Assembly: GCF_021245735.1 (NCBI RefSeq)
Contig: NZ_JAJISB010000026.1
Span: forward strand, 1-32,519
Direction of reading: 5' to 3'
Source: Brevibacillus daliensis
GTDB lineage: Bacteria; Bacillota; Bacilli; Brevibacillales; Brevibacillaceae
Length of the DNA: 32,519 bases
The notes below the pieces were generated by a model. The model was not told the DNA's origin and ran no database searches. It was given only the letters and a program-made list of their open reading frames with translations. Positions 25,020-32,519 of this stretch are shown piece by piece. Position numbers and translations under genes: made by a program. How positions within the stretch are numbered: the stretch's first letter is position 1; each line of letters opens with the position of its first letter.

Positions 25020-25541
25020 ATGCGTTGTCCTTTTTGCGAATACAACGGAACGAGAGTGTTAGATTCCCGACCGTTTAACAACAACAAGTCGATCCGACGC
25101 AGACGTGAATGCGAGGAATGCGGCAAACGATTTACTACATTTGAAATGATAGAAGAAACCCCGCTTCTTATAGTAAAGAAAGATGGAACAAGAGAAGAAT
25201 ACAGTCGTGATAAAATATTGCGTGGCTTGATTCGTGCTTGCGAAAAGCGACCTGTATCATTGGACGAATTAGAAGAAATCGTAAGCGAAATAGAGAGAGA
25301 CTTACGCTCTCAAGCACGTTCCGAGATTCCGAGCAAGGAAATCGGAGAAATGGTGATGGAACGATTATACTACGTGGACGAGGTTGCTTATGTTCGCTTT
25401 GCTTCCGTCTATCGTCAATTTAAGGATATTAACGTGTTTATGAAAGAATTGGAAGAGTTGCTTGATGACGCCCGTAGTAACCCAGAAAAATTACTGAAAG
25501 CAAGCAAGGTTGTAGATAGCGATACATCTGATACGGAGTAA
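25020..25541 (+). CDS. nrdR: Transcriptional repressor NrdR
   Basis: Represses ribonucleotide reductase genes in response to ATP/dATP. The 173-residue protein has an N-terminal zinc ribbon with C3, C6, C31 and C34 and basic residues ([15 protein letters not shown]). An ATP-cone domain follows (about 49-139, [23 protein letters not shown] to [10 protein letters not shown]). The acidic tail is short and variable. GGAG lies about 10 bases before the ATG. It sits directly upstream of dnaB-dnaI, as in Bacillus, linking dNTP supply control to replication initiation genes. Confidence 0.95.
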   Translation: MRCPFCEYNGTRVLDSRPFNNNKSIRRRRECEECGKRFTTFEMIEETPLLIVKKDGTREEYSRDKILRGLIRACEKRPVSLDELEEIVSEIERDLRSQARSEIPSKEIGEMVMERLYYVDEVAYVRFASVYRQFKDINVFMKELEELLDDARSNPEKLLKASKVVDSDTSDTE

Positions 25542-25635
25542 GAGTTAGATAGCTTACCAATCCTCTCCTACGTAAACACCAGTGGGACATGATATAATGA
25601 GAGAATGAAGTAATGGGAGAAAGGGTTATGTATAG

Positions 25636-27162
25636 ATGCGTCTTATGTGGAACGAGCTGGCTCCTAACGACCGGTACCTGGTTCGCTTAATACGACCGTT
25701 AAGTATGATGGAGATGGGGTTTGTAACCCATCTTTATTTGCCCTTGATAGGGGTTGCTTCTTACTCTCTCTACCAGTTGTTGGTGCATGAAGTGGATGAA
25801 AAAAGTGGAGCAGTTACTGAAGGAATACATCGTAGCTTGATGATGATGACCTCTTTGCCGCTTGATCGATTGCTAGAGGCAAGAGAGCGTTTAGAAGCAA
25901 TGGATTTATTAGAAGTGAGACGTCGAGAAAATCGCGATCATGATTTTTTCTATGAGTATATAATTAAACCGCCGTTAGCTCCTGCGCAGTTTTTCCAGGA
26001 GGATATCTGGCCAGTCATGTTGCATAATCAGGTTGGCAAAATAAAGTATGAACAGATTCGAAGAACGTATCGTGATCAATTATGGGCGAATTTGGAGAGT
26101 GAGTATCCTTACGAGGAGAATGTAACCAAGCGCTTTTATGAAGTTTTCCATACCTTGTCTGCCTCAGAGGTGGAGCTGCGTCCCGGTTCAGAGACGGAAC
26201 GATTTTTTGCGGAAATGCAGCGGAAACATCCAGTTTCCCCTGTCGCGTACAAGGACGACTCTGACCAGGAAAAGGAACAAATCTTGGATCTTTCATTCCT
26301 GAGAACCAGTCTGCCTAGTAATATTAAATCAGCAGATATAATGACCCCAGAATATGTTCAGTTCTTTTATCAATTAATTACGTTCTATCAGATGGATGGA
26401 TACGGATTAAGTAGGGAACTGAGAGATTGGAATCTTTATGATGGTAAAGGCAAGCTTAATAAAGATGCATTGCGAAAACGATTGGTAGAACGATATGTGG
26501 ATAATCAAATGCCTCGCACCGCTAGTAGAATGGAGGAGTTGTTCAAGGACGAGTGTGGTCCTGGTAACATTCCTGCTCCTGGTAGCCACTCCTTCTTGCA
26601 GGTATGTCGACAATGTTCGCCGCTTGCCATGCTGGAAATGGTGATAGGAGGCCGGATTTCCCGGGCTTATTTGGATCGGGCAGAGACGCTTGTTTTTACT
26701 GAAGAGTTGCCATATGAAGTGGTTAATGCATTGTTGATGTATGCACTGAGGGAGACCAAGATGGAACTTCCTAAAGCATATATTGAAACGATTCGGGATA
26801 GTTGGAAAGCAAAAGGTATTTCGACAGTTGATGAAGCAGTACGTGTAATCCTCGAACGAGCAGAGGCAAGAAGCCAGGCGCAGGAAAAATCTGCCGCTGC
26901 ATCTGCTTCTAACGGGAAGAATACGAACAGTAATAGCACAGGCTATCAACAACGACGTGGTAAAAATGGAAGAGCGATCCTTCAGGATAAACTACCTGCT
27001 TCTGTTCAACGGCAGCTGGATCGTGAACAAGCAGAAACAGAGGCACAGACTGGTGCTACATCGTCTGGTTCCAATGAAAAAAGAAGCACAATTATGGATG
27101 ATCCTGAATTAAGAGAATTATACGAATCACTGCGAAACCCCAAAAAAGGAGGCGAACGATAG
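25636..27162 (+). CDS. dnaB: Replication initiation and membrane attachment protein DnaB
   Basis: The firmicute helicase co-loader (not the E. coli DnaB helicase). With DnaD and DnaI it loads the replicative helicase at oriC and helps attach the origin to the membrane. The 508-residue protein starts with a winged-helix-like DDBH1 region (about 1-200, MMEMGFVTHLYLPLIGVASYSLYQLL) and has a DDBH2 region (about 300-420). A Ser/Asn/Gln-rich linker follows, then a C-terminal LRELYESLRNPKKGGER. AAGGG lies 10 bases before the ATG at 25636; ATG at 25645 is possible. Its stop codon is immediately followed by the dnaI ATG. Confidence 0.93.
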   Translation: MRLMWNELAPNDRYLVRLIRPLSMMEMGFVTHLYLPLIGVASYSLYQLLVHEVDEKSGAVTEGIHRSLMMMTSLPLDRLLEARERLEAMDLLEVRRRENRDHDFFYEYIIKPPLAPAQFFQEDIWPVMLHNQVGKIKYEQIRRTYRDQLWANLESEYPYEENVTKRFYEVFHTLSASEVELRPGSETERFFAEMQRKHPVSPVAYKDDSDQEKEQILDLSFLRTSLPSNIKSADIMTPEYVQFFYQLITFYQMDGYGLSRELRDWNLYDGKGKLNKDALRKRLVERYVDNQMPRTASRMEELFKDECGPGNIPAPGSHSFLQVCRQCSPLAMLEMVIGGRISRAYLDRAETLVFTEELPYEVVNALLMYALRETKMELPKAYIETIRDSWKAKGISTVDEAVRVILERAEARSQAQEKSAAASASNGKNTNSNSTGYQQRRGKNGRAILQDKLPASVQRQLDREQAETEAQTGATSSGSNEKRSTIMDDPELRELYESLRNPKKGGER

Positions 27163-28104
27163 ATGGAATCAGTAAGTAAGTTTATGCAAGAGCTCTCCAA
27201 GAAAGGTCCTCGAGATATTTTGTCACCAGAAGAGCAATTGGATAAGATGCTCCGTTCTTCTTCCTACTTACAAAAGTTTGCAGAGGAACATTCCGATTTG
27301 ACTCGTGATGATTATCTTCGTTCGCTTTCCACTGTATACGAAGCAGTGAAGGAGCATTATTACTGTGACAAATGTCCCGGGCTTGATAACTGTCCCAATC
27401 TGGTGAAGGGGCATTATTATGAACTGGAAGTACAAAGTGGACAAATTGTTAGTCGACTTGTTCCTTGTCAGATTCAATTAGCCTATGAAGAAGATCAACG
27501 CACTCGTAAACTAATGCGCAGTTACCATGTTTCCGAGGAGACCTTGAAAGCAAGCTTTAACCATATGGACATGGATGGTTCAAATAAGGATGCGATTCGT
27601 GCAGCCATGCATTTTTGCACACAGTTTGCTGAGAAGGAAAAGCCAGATGGCAAAGGGTTATATGTTCATGGAGGCTTTGGGGTAGGAAAAAGTTATTTGA
27701 TGGGTGCAATAGGACGAGAATTATCACATAACAAAATCGCTTCATTGATGGTATACATGCCTGATTTTATTCGAGAAGTGAAAGAATCTCTTGCTGATCA
27801 GTCATATGTAAGCAAGCTAGAGCGTTTAAAAGATATTCCCGTACTCATCCTGGACGATATTGGTGCAGAAAATCTGACTCCTTGGATTCGGGATGAAGTA
27901 ATTGGTGTTATTCTACATCACCGCGTAAATAACCACTTACCTACGCTTTATACGTCTAACTACGCGCTAGAAGAACTGGAAGAGCATTTTGCCATCAGCA
28001 ACGGTTCACGGATCGAGTTAACCAAGGCCCGTCGAATTATGGAGCGAATTAGACACTATGTAGAGGTATATGAAATAGAAGGAAGCAACCGCCGAAAAAA
28101 GTGA
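27163..28104 (+). CDS. dnaI: Primosomal protein DnaI (helicase loader ATPase)
   Basis: AAA+ loader that places the replicative helicase on DNA. The 313-residue protein has an N-terminal helicase-binding domain with a zinc-binding cluster (CDKCPGLDNC, then Cys in LVPCQ). A C-terminal ATPase follows, with Walker A GGFGVGKS (170-177), Walker B VLILDDIGAE and sensor-1 LYTSNY. The C-terminus carries the arginine-rich RIMERIRHYVEVYEI. The ATG abuts the dnaB stop, with GGAGGC inside the end of dnaB 9 bases upstream, so the pair is translationally coupled. A strong terminator follows. Confidence 0.95.
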   Translation: MESVSKFMQELSKKGPRDILSPEEQLDKMLRSSSYLQKFAEEHSDLTRDDYLRSLSTVYEAVKEHYYCDKCPGLDNCPNLVKGHYYELEVQSGQIVSRLVPCQIQLAYEEDQRTRKLMRSYHVSEETLKASFNHMDMDGSNKDAIRAAMHFCTQFAEKEKPDGKGLYVHGGFGVGKSYLMGAIGRELSHNKIASLMVYMPDFIREVKESLADQSYVSKLERLKDIPVLILDDIGAENLTPWIRDEVIGVILHHRVNNHLPTLYTSNYALEELEEHFAISNGSRIELTKARRIMERIRHYVEVYEIEGSNRRKK

Positions 28105-28160
28105 ACATGTCGATAAGGTTTTGCCAGTGAGCATCCCTAGGAATGGCACGTTTTGAATAT

Positions 28161-28205
28161 AAAACAGCCGATTTAGCCGTAAAGTGGCTAAAGTCGGCTG
28201 TTTTT
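28161..28205 (+). terminator. Terminator of nrdR-dnaB-dnaI
   Basis: AAAACAGCCGA...TTAGCC pairs with GGCTAA...TCGGCTGTTTTT, a long stem with a small internal bulge and a T-run. Confidence 0.92.
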
Positions 28206-28322
28206 GTGTTGAAATTTGATTAACGTGTTTTTTTCGATGTTTTGCTGCTCATACCCGTAAAGATCGCATGAAAAAATGGGGAACAACGATAAAGTAAAGT
28301 AGCCAAGTCCTTTGTCTTTGCT

Positions 28323-28559
28323 TTAAAAGAGCGGCATATTATCTAGATTATTAGACGGATCACCGTCTGGAATACTTCTCAAGTGTTTGCCACCGTCTTT
28401 ACCGGTAAAGACTTGCACGTGCTCAATCAATCCCTCAGAAGCCAGGCGTTGGGCGACAAGATAATCCACTTCGTTGCCATCCGACAATTTTAACTTGATG
28501 ATATCACCATCACCATTTTTACGTACCGCGATTACGTGGGGAGCCTGTTCGTTTGACAT
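28323..28559 (-). CDS. DUF3892 domain protein
   Basis: A 78-residue cytoplasmic protein with no membrane or signal segment. Its core, HVIAVRKNGDGDIIKLKLSDGNEVDYLVAQRLASEGLI, has the strand-strand-helix pattern of DUF3892, whose function is unknown. The tail is polar (DGDPSNNLDNMPLF). GGAGGTTCCAAT before the ATG gives a strong ribosome binding site. It lies alone between dnaI and kbl. A weak stem AAAGTAAAG/CTTTGCTTT (28291-28324) overlaps its stop codon and may help terminate it. Confidence 0.8.
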   Translation of the reverse strand: MSNEQAPHVIAVRKNGDGDIIKLKLSDGNEVDYLVAQRLASEGLIEHVQVFTGKDGGKHLRSIPDGDPSNNLDNMPLF

Positions 28560-28707
28560 ATTGGAACCTCCAATTCTTCCGATTATACGTAAATAGGTTT
28601 ACCAACAAATGAGGGATCATACGGATGTGTAGGGTTTTTGATAAGGGTTCGCTTTTGATGAGAGAAAAGTCCTTGCTGTGTAGACAATGCAACCGTAGGA
28701 GGACAAA

Positions 28708-28788
28708 GTGAAAAAGGTGACAAAAAAATACAAATGTACTTTCCGTGTGCACAATTTCTCTTCTGGAAAAATAGGCACAAGCAGGTAG
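28708..28788 (+). CDS. Possible 26-residue basic peptide
   Basis: A GTG at 28708 lies 5 bases after a perfect AGGAGG (28697-28702) and opens a 26-codon frame ending at the TAG at 28786-28788. An in-frame stop lies just upstream at 28696, so no longer protein exists. The product is Lys/Arg-rich (start MKKVTKKYKCTFRVHN) with no signal or membrane helix. I do not recognise it; chance is a real alternative at this length. Confidence 0.3.
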   Translation: MKKVTKKYKCTFRVHNFSSGKIGTSR

Positions 28789-28875
28789 TTGTTAGTCATA
28801 AAGTCTTTGTATTAGTGGGTTTTTATATTTTTCAAATCTGAATTATCTATTTATATGGAATATTTATGTATTTTT

Positions 28876-28977
28876 CATGTGGACATAAATCCTCTCATAT
28901 GATAACGTAAAAACAAGAAATGGAAGATCGTTGAACGGCTTCAAATCTGTATAAATGTCTTTATCATGCGGACATTT
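28876..28977 (+). promoter_or_regulatory. Repeated TCATGYGGACAT motif and hairpin upstream of kbl
   Basis: CATGTGGACAT (28876-28886) and CATGCGGACAT (28965-28975) form a direct repeat 89 bases apart. The second is part of an AAATGTC/GACATTT hairpin (28953-28977). This may be a regulator site for the threonine-degradation genes; the regulator is unknown. Confidence 0.4.
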
Positions 28978-29060
28978 GTTTATTGGGGCAAGATGACCAT
29001 ACTGTCTATATTGAACAATTTTATACCAAATAATGTTAGATAATTTTTGGAGGGATCGGA

Positions 29061-30251
29061 ATGTCAAGCAAGGTATTGCACCAGTTTTTACAAGAAAATC
29101 TATCGGAGCTAAAAGACAAGGGACTATACAACGTCATTGATCCTTTGGAAAGTGCGAACGGACCAGTGATCAAAATCAAGGGTAAGGACTTGATCAACTT
29201 GTCTTCCAATAACTATCTGGGCCTGGCTACAAATGAACGTCTTAAAGAAGCTGCCAAACGTGCCATCGACAAGTATGGCGTTGGGGCAGGAGCAGTGCGT
29301 ACCATCAATGGAACGTTAGATGTTCACTTGAAATTGGAAGAGAAACTCGCTCAATTCAAGCACACAGAAGCAGCGATTGCGTACCAGTCAGGATTTAATT
29401 GTAATATGGCTGCCATATCAGCAGTTATGGATAAAAACGATGCGATTCTCTCCGACGAGTTAAATCATGCATCAATTATTGACGGTTGCCGTCTTTCCAA
29501 GGCAAAAACCATTCGTTACAACCACTCAGATATGGATGATTTGCGTCAAAAAGCAAAAGAAGCCAAAGAATCTGGTCAGTATAACAAAATCATGGTAATC
29601 ACGGATGGAGTATTCTCCATGGATGGCGATATTGCGAAGCTCCCTGAAATTGTAGAGATTGCCGAAGAATTTGATCTGATCATTTACGTAGATGATGCAC
29701 ACGGTTCCGGAGTTCTTGGCAATGGTGCTGGAACAGTGAAGCACTTTGGACTATCAGATAAGGTGGATTTCCAGATCGGAACACTTTCCAAAGCAATTGG
29801 GGTAGTAGGTGGATATGTAGCTGGTAAACAAGAGCTGATTGATTGGCTTAAAGTTCGCAGCAGACCATTCCTGTTCTCTACATCGCTAACACCAGGTGAT
29901 GTCGTGGCGATTACGGAAGCATTGGATATTATCATGACAAGTACAGAACTTCACGACAAGCTATGGGATAACGGTAACTACCTGAAAAAAGGCTTAAAAG
30001 AGCTAGGCTTCAACATTGGTAACAGCGAAACGCCAATTACGCCTTGTATCATTGGCGATGAAGTGAAGACACAGGAATTCAGCAAACGACTTTATGAAGA
30101 GGGTGTCTATGCCAAGTCGATCGTATTCCCAACCGTTGCAAAAGGAACCGGACGTGTTCGTAACATGCCAACAGCAGCGCATACAAAAGAAATGTTAGAT
30201 CAGGCGCTTGCTATATATGAAAAAGTAGGAAAAGAAATGGGCATCATTTAG
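29061..30251 (+). CDS. kbl: Glycine C-acetyltransferase (2-amino-3-ketobutyrate CoA ligase)
   Basis: A PLP enzyme that cleaves 2-amino-3-ketobutyrate with CoA to glycine and acetyl-CoA, the second step of threonine degradation. The 396-residue protein is of alpha-oxoamine synthase fold type I. Visible blocks are [37 protein letters not shown] and the PLP lysine K244 in [14 protein letters not shown]. The tail [16 protein letters not shown] is typical of Kbl, which separates it from BioF. GGAGGGAT lies before the ATG. The threonine dehydrogenase of the same pathway is encoded just downstream. Confidence 0.93.
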   Translation: MSSKVLHQFLQENLSELKDKGLYNVIDPLESANGPVIKIKGKDLINLSSNNYLGLATNERLKEAAKRAIDKYGVGAGAVRTINGTLDVHLKLEEKLAQFKHTEAAIAYQSGFNCNMAAISAVMDKNDAILSDELNHASIIDGCRLSKAKTIRYNHSDMDDLRQKAKEAKESGQYNKIMVITDGVFSMDGDIAKLPEIVEIAEEFDLIIYVDDAHGSGVLGNGAGTVKHFGLSDKVDFQIGTLSKAIGVVGGYVAGKQELIDWLKVRSRPFLFSTSLTPGDVVAITEALDIIMTSTELHDKLWDNGNYLKKGLKELGFNIGNSETPITPCIIGDEVKTQEFSKRLYEEGVYAKSIVFPTVAKGTGRVRNMPTAAHTKEMLDQALAIYEKVGKEMGII

Positions 30252-30303
30252 AACAAAACCCCTTGAAACATATGATGTAAGCCGAATAAGAATGATCGGA
30301 AAG

Positions 30304-30360
30304 AAAAACTCCTATAGAAGTCTTTCGAAGAAGCAGGTTCTTCATTAGAGGGAGTTTTTC
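30304..30360 (+). terminator. Terminator or attenuator between kbl and the threonine dehydrogenase gene
   Basis: AAAAACTCC (30304-30312) pairs with GGAGTTTTT (30351-30359), with an inner GAAGAA/TTCTTC stem (30328-30344). The pathway partner gene follows 70 bases later, so partial readthrough is possible. Confidence 0.6.
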
Positions 30361-30429
30361 ATGCGTATCAGGATGTGATGTCTGGATATCTATACCTTCT
30401 GATACAGTTTAAGAAAGGGGTTTACCCAC

Positions 30430-31386
30430 ATGAAAAAAATTCTGGTTACAGGTGCTCTTGGACAAATTGGTTCTGAGCTGACCACCCAGTTACGACATAA
30501 ATACGGTGCTGATTCTGTTGTGGCAACGGATATCCGTCAAGGAGAAAATCATCAGGATGGACCGTTTGAGATTCTTGATGTAACAGATGCAAAAGCGATG
30601 CACGAGATTGCAAAAAAATATCAAGTGGATACCATCATGCATTTGGCAGCGCTTCTTTCAGCAACTGCTGAAGCAAAACCGCTGTTAGCATGGAATCTAA
30701 ACATGGGTGGTCTCGTGAATGCGCTGGAAGTAGCTCGTGAGTTGAAATGTCAGTTTTTTACGCCTAGCTCCATCGGTGCTTTTGGACCAACAACTCCAAA
30801 AGATAATACACCTCAAGAAACCATTCAACGCCCAGTTACGATGTATGGTGTAAACAAGGTAGCTGGTGAATTACTATGTGATTACTACTCCCAAAAGTTC
30901 GGAGTAGATACGCGTGGCGTACGTTTTCCTGGACTCATCTCTTACGTAACTCCTCCAGGTGGGGGAACAACAGATTATGCGGTCGAGATCTATTATGAAG
31001 CGATCAAAAACAAGCGATACACATCTTACATCGAGAAAGGCACATACATGGATATGATGTATATGCCAGATGCGCTGAATGCTATCATTCATTTGATGGA
31101 AGCGGACGCATCCAAATTAGTTCATCGCAATGCGTTTAACGTAACTGCCATGAGCTTTGCTCCTGAAGAGATTGCTGCTGAGATTAAGAAGCATATTCCT
31201 GATTTTGAAATGAGCTACAACGTTGATCCGATTCGTCAGGCGATTGCTGACAGCTGGCCGAATTCCATTGATGCTACAGCAGCACAGCAAGAATGGGGCT
31301 TTAAGGCGGAGTATGATGTAGCAAAAATGACAGAGGATATGCTAGTTAAGCTGAATGAGAAGTTGCATGCGTTAAGTGGAAATTAA
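30430..31386 (+). CDS. L-threonine 3-dehydrogenase, short-chain (epimerase-like) type
   Basis: Oxidises L-threonine to 2-amino-3-ketobutyrate with NAD, supplying the substrate of Kbl. The 318-residue protein belongs to the extended SDR (UDP-sugar epimerase-like) family rather than the zinc MDR family of E. coli Tdh. It shows GALGQIG for [14 protein letters not shown], the catalytic Ser/Thr in [13 protein letters not shown] and YGVNKVAGE (YxxxK). The [13 protein letters not shown] block and the [10 protein letters not shown] block are typical of SDR threonine dehydrogenases. AAGAAAGGGG precedes the ATG. Context next to kbl strengthens the call. Confidence 0.9.
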   Translation: MKKILVTGALGQIGSELTTQLRHKYGADSVVATDIRQGENHQDGPFEILDVTDAKAMHEIAKKYQVDTIMHLAALLSATAEAKPLLAWNLNMGGLVNALEVARELKCQFFTPSSIGAFGPTTPKDNTPQETIQRPVTMYGVNKVAGELLCDYYSQKFGVDTRGVRFPGLISYVTPPGGGTTDYAVEIYYEAIKNKRYTSYIEKGTYMDMMYMPDALNAIIHLMEADASKLVHRNAFNVTAMSFAPEEIAAEIKKHIPDFEMSYNVDPIRQAIADSWPNSIDATAAQQEWGFKAEYDVAKMTEDMLVKLNEKLHALSGN

Positions 31387-31405
31387 TTATTGATAAACAT
31401 AATAG

Positions 31406-31453
31406 AGGTGTCCCAAGAGTAAGAAACGGTTATTACTCTTGGGGCACCTTTTG
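31406..31453 (+). terminator. Terminator after the threonine dehydrogenase gene
   Basis: AGGTGTCCCAAGAGTAA (31406-31422) pairs with TTACTCTTGGGGCACCT (31433-31449) with one wobble, followed by TTTT. Confidence 0.92.
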
Positions 31454-31496
31454 TTGTGATTACGAGTAATGTTACATGAATGAAAAATAGAATAAA

Positions 31497-31526
31497 TTGA
31501 CAATTGTTGTTTTTTTCTGTTACGAT
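31497..31526 (+). promoter_or_regulatory. Sigma-A promoter of the small-gene cluster
   Basis: A perfect TTGACA (31497-31502), an 18-base spacer and TACGAT (31521-31526). It lies 90 bases before the first ATG. Confidence 0.65.
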
Positions 31527-31615
31527 ACAACAAAATTTATGTAGCAGCAACAGAATCAACAGGTGAGAAAATCTAGTAGATATCCGATATTAGTACTGTG
31601 TAATGGGGTGAGGTA

Positions 31616-31822
31616 ATGATAATCGAACGTTCTACTGTTATCCTGTGGCTGATCGGCTTTTTTATGTGCTGGTATTTTCTTTATGAGGCCAACATGATCT
31701 TTATAGATGGTCATACCGATCCTTATACTTTTCTGATGTTACATTTGAAAGCAAGACTTGCCTATTTTGCTGCGGGAATACATCTAGCAATCTTGTTTTT
31801 GGAAGGGGAAAACTTCGAGTGA
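31616..31822 (+). CDS. Small two-helix membrane protein
   Basis: A 68-residue protein with two hydrophobic segments (about 6-24 and 45-62) separated by a short polar loop (FIDGHTDPYT). GGGGTGAGG precedes the ATG. I do not recognise a family. It is the first gene after the promoter at 31497-31526, and its TGA overlaps the GTG of the next small gene (GTGA), so the two are probably translated together. Membrane location is predicted from composition; function is unknown. Confidence 0.6.
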   Translation: MIIERSTVILWLIGFFMCWYFLYEANMIFIDGHTDPYTFLMLHLKARLAYFAAGIHLAILFLEGENFE

Positions 31823-31977
31823 ACCTACCAATGGTAAAGGTTCTCTTTCTATATTGTTTTTTTAACTTGCTTGGCATGCAAATGGACCTAGATGTATTAG
31901 TTTTACGAGAAAAAGAAGCTTTCTTTTTAGGACTCGCTATGGTTCTTATTGTAGTTAGTATTTCAGATATTAGTTAG
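31819..31977 (+). CDS. Small membrane protein overlapping the previous gene
   Basis: A 52-residue frame from a GTG at 31819 that overlaps the stop of the preceding gene by four bases. AAGGGG lies about 10 bases upstream; an ATG at 31831 is an alternative. The product has two hydrophobic stretches (MVKVLFLYCFFNLLGMQ and AFFLGLAMVLIVVSIS) joined by a charged loop (LVLRVL-like, REKEA). It is followed within 20 bases by the next gene's start. No family is recognised. The overlap, spacing and hydrophobic pattern argue that it is real. Confidence 0.5.
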   Translation: MNLPMVKVLFLYCFFNLLGMQMDLDVLVLREKEAFFLGLAMVLIVVSISDIS

Positions 31978-32061
31978 GGAGGGGGTGTATAGTTTTGAAA
32001 AGAAAGAATATTTTTATTCTTATTTATAGCTATTGTTGGTATTTTTTATATATCGGATAGG

Positions 32062-32421
32062 GTGAAATATACGTCGGTAGAAGAATTTGTAGTAGATCAG
32101 TTTACTGAAGATGCTGTTATTAAAATTGTTATCAAAAGATACGCCGACGATGCAAGAATCTCCACAAGGGATACGGTTATTATAGAAAAAATATTGAATG
32201 ATTTGTCAAAGATAGAATTAAAAGAAGATAATGATTCTTTGCCTAGTATGGATTATAGAATAAATATATATAGTAATACGAGTACCCTTAGTATGTTACT
32301 TGATCGAGACAATGTATGGATACATAATCATAAAAAAAGTGAATTCTATAAGATCATTAATAACATTGATCCAATAGAAATGATTGAAAATTTAAACTTG
32401 GATTGGGTTATTCGTGATTAA
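32062..32421 (+). CDS. Hypothetical exported protein, probably frameshifted at its N-terminus
   Basis: The open frame from the GTG at 32062 gives 119 residues without a ribosome binding site. The same frame is open back to 31999 and there encodes a hydrophobic helix (IFLFLFIAIVGIFYI), so the true N-terminus is upstream. A TTG at 31995 has a strong GGGAGGGGG (31977-31986) about 8 bases before it but is one base out of frame. Removing one A from the AAAA at 31998-32001 would join them as MKERIFLFLFIAIVG..., a membrane-anchored protein of about 141 residues. The rest is a polar alpha/beta domain (VEEFVVDQFTEDAVIKIVIK, DYRINIYSN), probably outside the cell. No family is recognised. A sequencing error, mutation or phase-variable tract are all possible. 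Confidence 0.5.
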   Translation: MKYTSVEEFVVDQFTEDAVIKIVIKRYADDARISTRDTVIIEKILNDLSKIELKEDNDSLPSMDYRINIYSNTSTLSMLLDRDNVWIHNHKKSEFYKIINNIDPIEMIENLNLDWVIRD

Positions 32422-32479
32422 TGTGTTATAGAGCCTACAATAAAGCAATTATTATAGAAAAATGCCCTTCTCTCATTAT

Positions 32480-32519
32480 GAACTGTGACCCGTAAGATGG
32501 ACACTTAAAAAAGTGACCC
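32480..32519. mobile_element. Possible insertion sequence edge at the window end
   Basis: The last bases (GTGACCCGTAAGATGGACACTT, then GTGACCC) look like the terminal inverted repeat of an IS3-family element seen in Brevibacillus and Paenibacillus, recalled from memory. GTGACCC is repeated within the stretch. No transposase is in the window, so this is weak. Confidence 0.25.

Larger units (their letters stand above)
28560..29060. other. Intergenic region between the DUF3892 gene and kbl
   Basis: About 500 bases with no established gene. Minus-strand frames here overlap each other and have no ribosome binding sites. It holds a possible tiny plus-strand gene (28708-28788), the direct repeat TCATGYGGACAT, and presumably the kbl promoter; TTGAAC near 29011 with TGTTAG 17 bases later is a weak candidate. 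The kbl ribosome binding site is GGAGGGAT at about 29050. Confidence 0.4.

Noticed and set aside
26407-26952. 181-codon minus-strand frame inside dnaB
   Set aside because: It is antisense to conserved dnaB coding sequence and resembles no protein family.
28519-28799. Three overlapping minus-strand frames of 60-77 codons upstream of the DUF3892 gene
   Set aside because: They overlap each other in different frames and have no ribosome binding sites or protein-like composition.

Overview
The window looks like a chromosomal core segment of a Gram-positive, spore-forming firmicute close to Brevibacillus (Paenibacillaceae). Basis: moderately AT-rich DNA, strong AGGAGG-type ribosome binding sites, frequent GTG/TTG starts, and the Bacillus-type order ytvI-citZ-icd-mdh-phoP-phoR-polA-mutM-coaE followed by gapB and nrdR-dnaB-dnaI. 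The genus is inferred from gene order and protein resemblance only.

Layout: 1-340 holds no gene I can support. A sporulation-type membrane protein (ytvI, minus) diverges from the TCA genes citZ, icd and mdh (1959-5558). After the mdh terminator lies a roughly 255-bp imperfect palindrome (5640-5894), then a hairpin-rich leader and the phosphate two-component pair phoP-phoR. The segment 8681-12422 carries accessory genes: an AcuI-type oxidoreductase, a DUF523/TudS-like Fe-S protein, a VanW protein, and an EamA transporter whose 3' end overlaps an uncatalogued 42-codon membrane-protein gene. A repair and replication run follows (polA, mutM, coaE, and a lytic transglycosylase coupled to coaE by an ATGA overlap). 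Next comes an aromatic amino acid hydroxylase with its own near-consensus promoter and an imperfect palindrome at the transcription start.

On the minus strand at 19152-20120 is a compact two-gene unit. One gene encodes a tiny secreted His/Lys-rich protein ending in MPKTGMGGASN. The other encodes a class F-like sortase with a lipobox. It looks like a dedicated enzyme and substrate, but the substrate lacks the usual membrane anchor. It diverges from gapB, whose promoter carries a CcpN-like site. A secreted YcdB/YcdC-domain protein and an HD-GYP c-di-GMP phosphodiesterase follow.

The last third holds nrdR, dnaB and dnaI (ribonucleotide reductase control and helicase loading), a DUF3892 protein, and the threonine catabolic pair kbl and an SDR-type threonine dehydrogenase. 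A promoter-led cluster of three tightly packed small genes (31616-32421) closes the window. The last of them appears to be broken by one extra base just after its start. The final ~35 bases resemble the edge of an insertion sequence, but this cannot be settled here.
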